Shown here piece by piece: positions 63,609 through 64,000 of a DNA stretch of 64,000 bases; position 1 is the first letter of the stretch, and each line of letters begins with the position of its first letter. A program made the translations under genes and the position numbers. The notes below the pieces were generated by a model. The model saw nothing but the letters and a program-made list of their open reading frames with translations. It was not told the DNA's origin and made no database searches. The DNA comes from Leptospira ryugenii (GTDB taxonomy: Bacteria > Spirochaetota > Leptospiria > Leptospirales > Leptospiraceae): contig NZ_BFBB01000005.1 in the NCBI RefSeq assembly GCF_003114855.1, forward strand, positions 1 to 64,000, read 5' to 3'.

Positions 63609-64000
63609 GATCGATTCATAGAGTTCTTCAATGGATATTGGTTTTGTCCGCACCAATATCCTTTCCTCTTCTAAACTCTCATCTGCAAGACCCTCCGCAT
63701 TGCCAGTATACAATACGGCAACGAGATTGGGATTGATCTGCTTTAACTTACGCAATAGGACCAATCCGTTCATTTCCTTCATTCTGTAGTCAGAAAGTAC
63801 AAAATCAGGTAAACTTTCACGGCTTGCTTGCAAGGCAGCAAAGGCTGAAGTAAATAGTTTTGGTTTTATATTTTTTAACGAAAACACCATCGCCAGCGAA
63901 TCTAAAGAAGGTTCATCATCTTCAACAATCCAGAATTCTTTTTTGGATAAAAACTCCCAATTGTCCTCCGATTTTGAAATGTTTCCATTGGAAGTGCCTA
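63585..64000 (-). CDS. Receiver domain at the C-terminus of a larger signalling protein (partial)
   Basis: The frame is open to the right window edge, so the gene is cut. The visible 138 residues hold a response-regulator receiver: the acidic pair in FWIVEDDEPSLDSL, the phosphorylated Asp in PDFVLSDYRMKEMNG, Thr in VLYTGNAEG and Lys in RTKPIS. Upstream, GTSNGNIS resembles a linker after a kinase domain, so a hybrid histidine kinase is likely but not shown. The frame ends with the receiver. Confidence 0.8.
   Translation of the reverse strand, partial: GTSNGNISKSEDNWEFLSKKEFWIVEDDEPSLDSLAMVFSLKNIKPKLFTSAFAALQASRESLPDFVLSDYRMKEMNGLVLLRKLKQINPNLVAVLYTGNAEGLADESLEEERILVRTKPISIEELYESILLSFDLL

Overview
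The window looks like chromosomal DNA of a spirochaete of the genus Leptospira, probably a non-pathogenic (environmental) lineage. I infer this from the moderately AT-rich composition, the many exported lipoproteins with loose spirochaetal lipoboxes, the frequent TTG/GTG starts, the tightly overlapping operons, and families common in leptospires (DUF1566, SbsA-type Ig-like lipoproteins, FecR, YHYH, Mqo). No rRNA, tRNA, CRISPR array, insertion sequence or prophage was recognised.

Layout. 0.2-3.6 kb: an exported protein, a trypsin-like peptidase, and an ankyrin/membrane gene paired with a TetR regulator behind two palindromic operators. 3.7-10.3 kb: metallophosphoesterase, malate:quinone oxidoreductase, a nitroreductase-like protein with an outer-membrane protein and a Crp-type regulator, and a sterol-desaturase-family enzyme. 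10.2-22.8 kb: one long eight-gene minus-strand operon encoding an RND efflux system: TolC, an Ig-like lipoprotein, two small lipoproteins, a polytopic membrane protein, a membrane-fusion protein and two RND subunits. The last RND subunit has lost the proton-relay aspartate. 22.8-26.5 kb: a gene-poor stretch with an orphan gene, a HAD phosphatase, a GC-rich hairpin, a small membrane protein and a Crp-type regulator. 26.5-28.3 kb: a solo acetolactate-synthase large subunit preceded by a 22-codon Leu/Val-rich leader peptide and a hairpin, which looks like an attenuator. 28.3-36.1 kb: a GH13 glucosidase, a TetR-SDR-START-MRJP operon with a 20-bp perfect palindrome, and a TetR/SRPBCC/DUF418 locus with two matching operators.

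36.1-44.6 kb holds a DUF1566 lipoprotein, a three-gene surface-protein operon, a DUF2817 peptidase-like protein, an alpha/beta hydrolase and a SpoIIE-type phosphatase. 44.7-47.1 kb is a YHYH-MORN-Sco operon behind a palindrome cluster. 47.1-55.4 kb is the most unusual block: FecR and DUF4384 genes run head-on into an operon made of a secreted caspase-like protease and three tandem Ig-like/Kelch lipoproteins. 55.4-64 kb holds a possible leaderless small lipoprotein, an exported protein, a PHP-domain protein, an ArnT-like glycosyltransferase, an M3 oligopeptidase, a Sco/PCuAC copper-delivery pair, a lysophospholipase-like hydrolase, and the receiver domain of a kinase cut by the window edge.

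The main themes are envelope biology (efflux, lipoproteins, copper delivery to cytochrome oxidase) and local one-component regulation, with three TetR loci whose operators are visible by eye. All functional calls rest on motifs read in the sequence; no database search was run.
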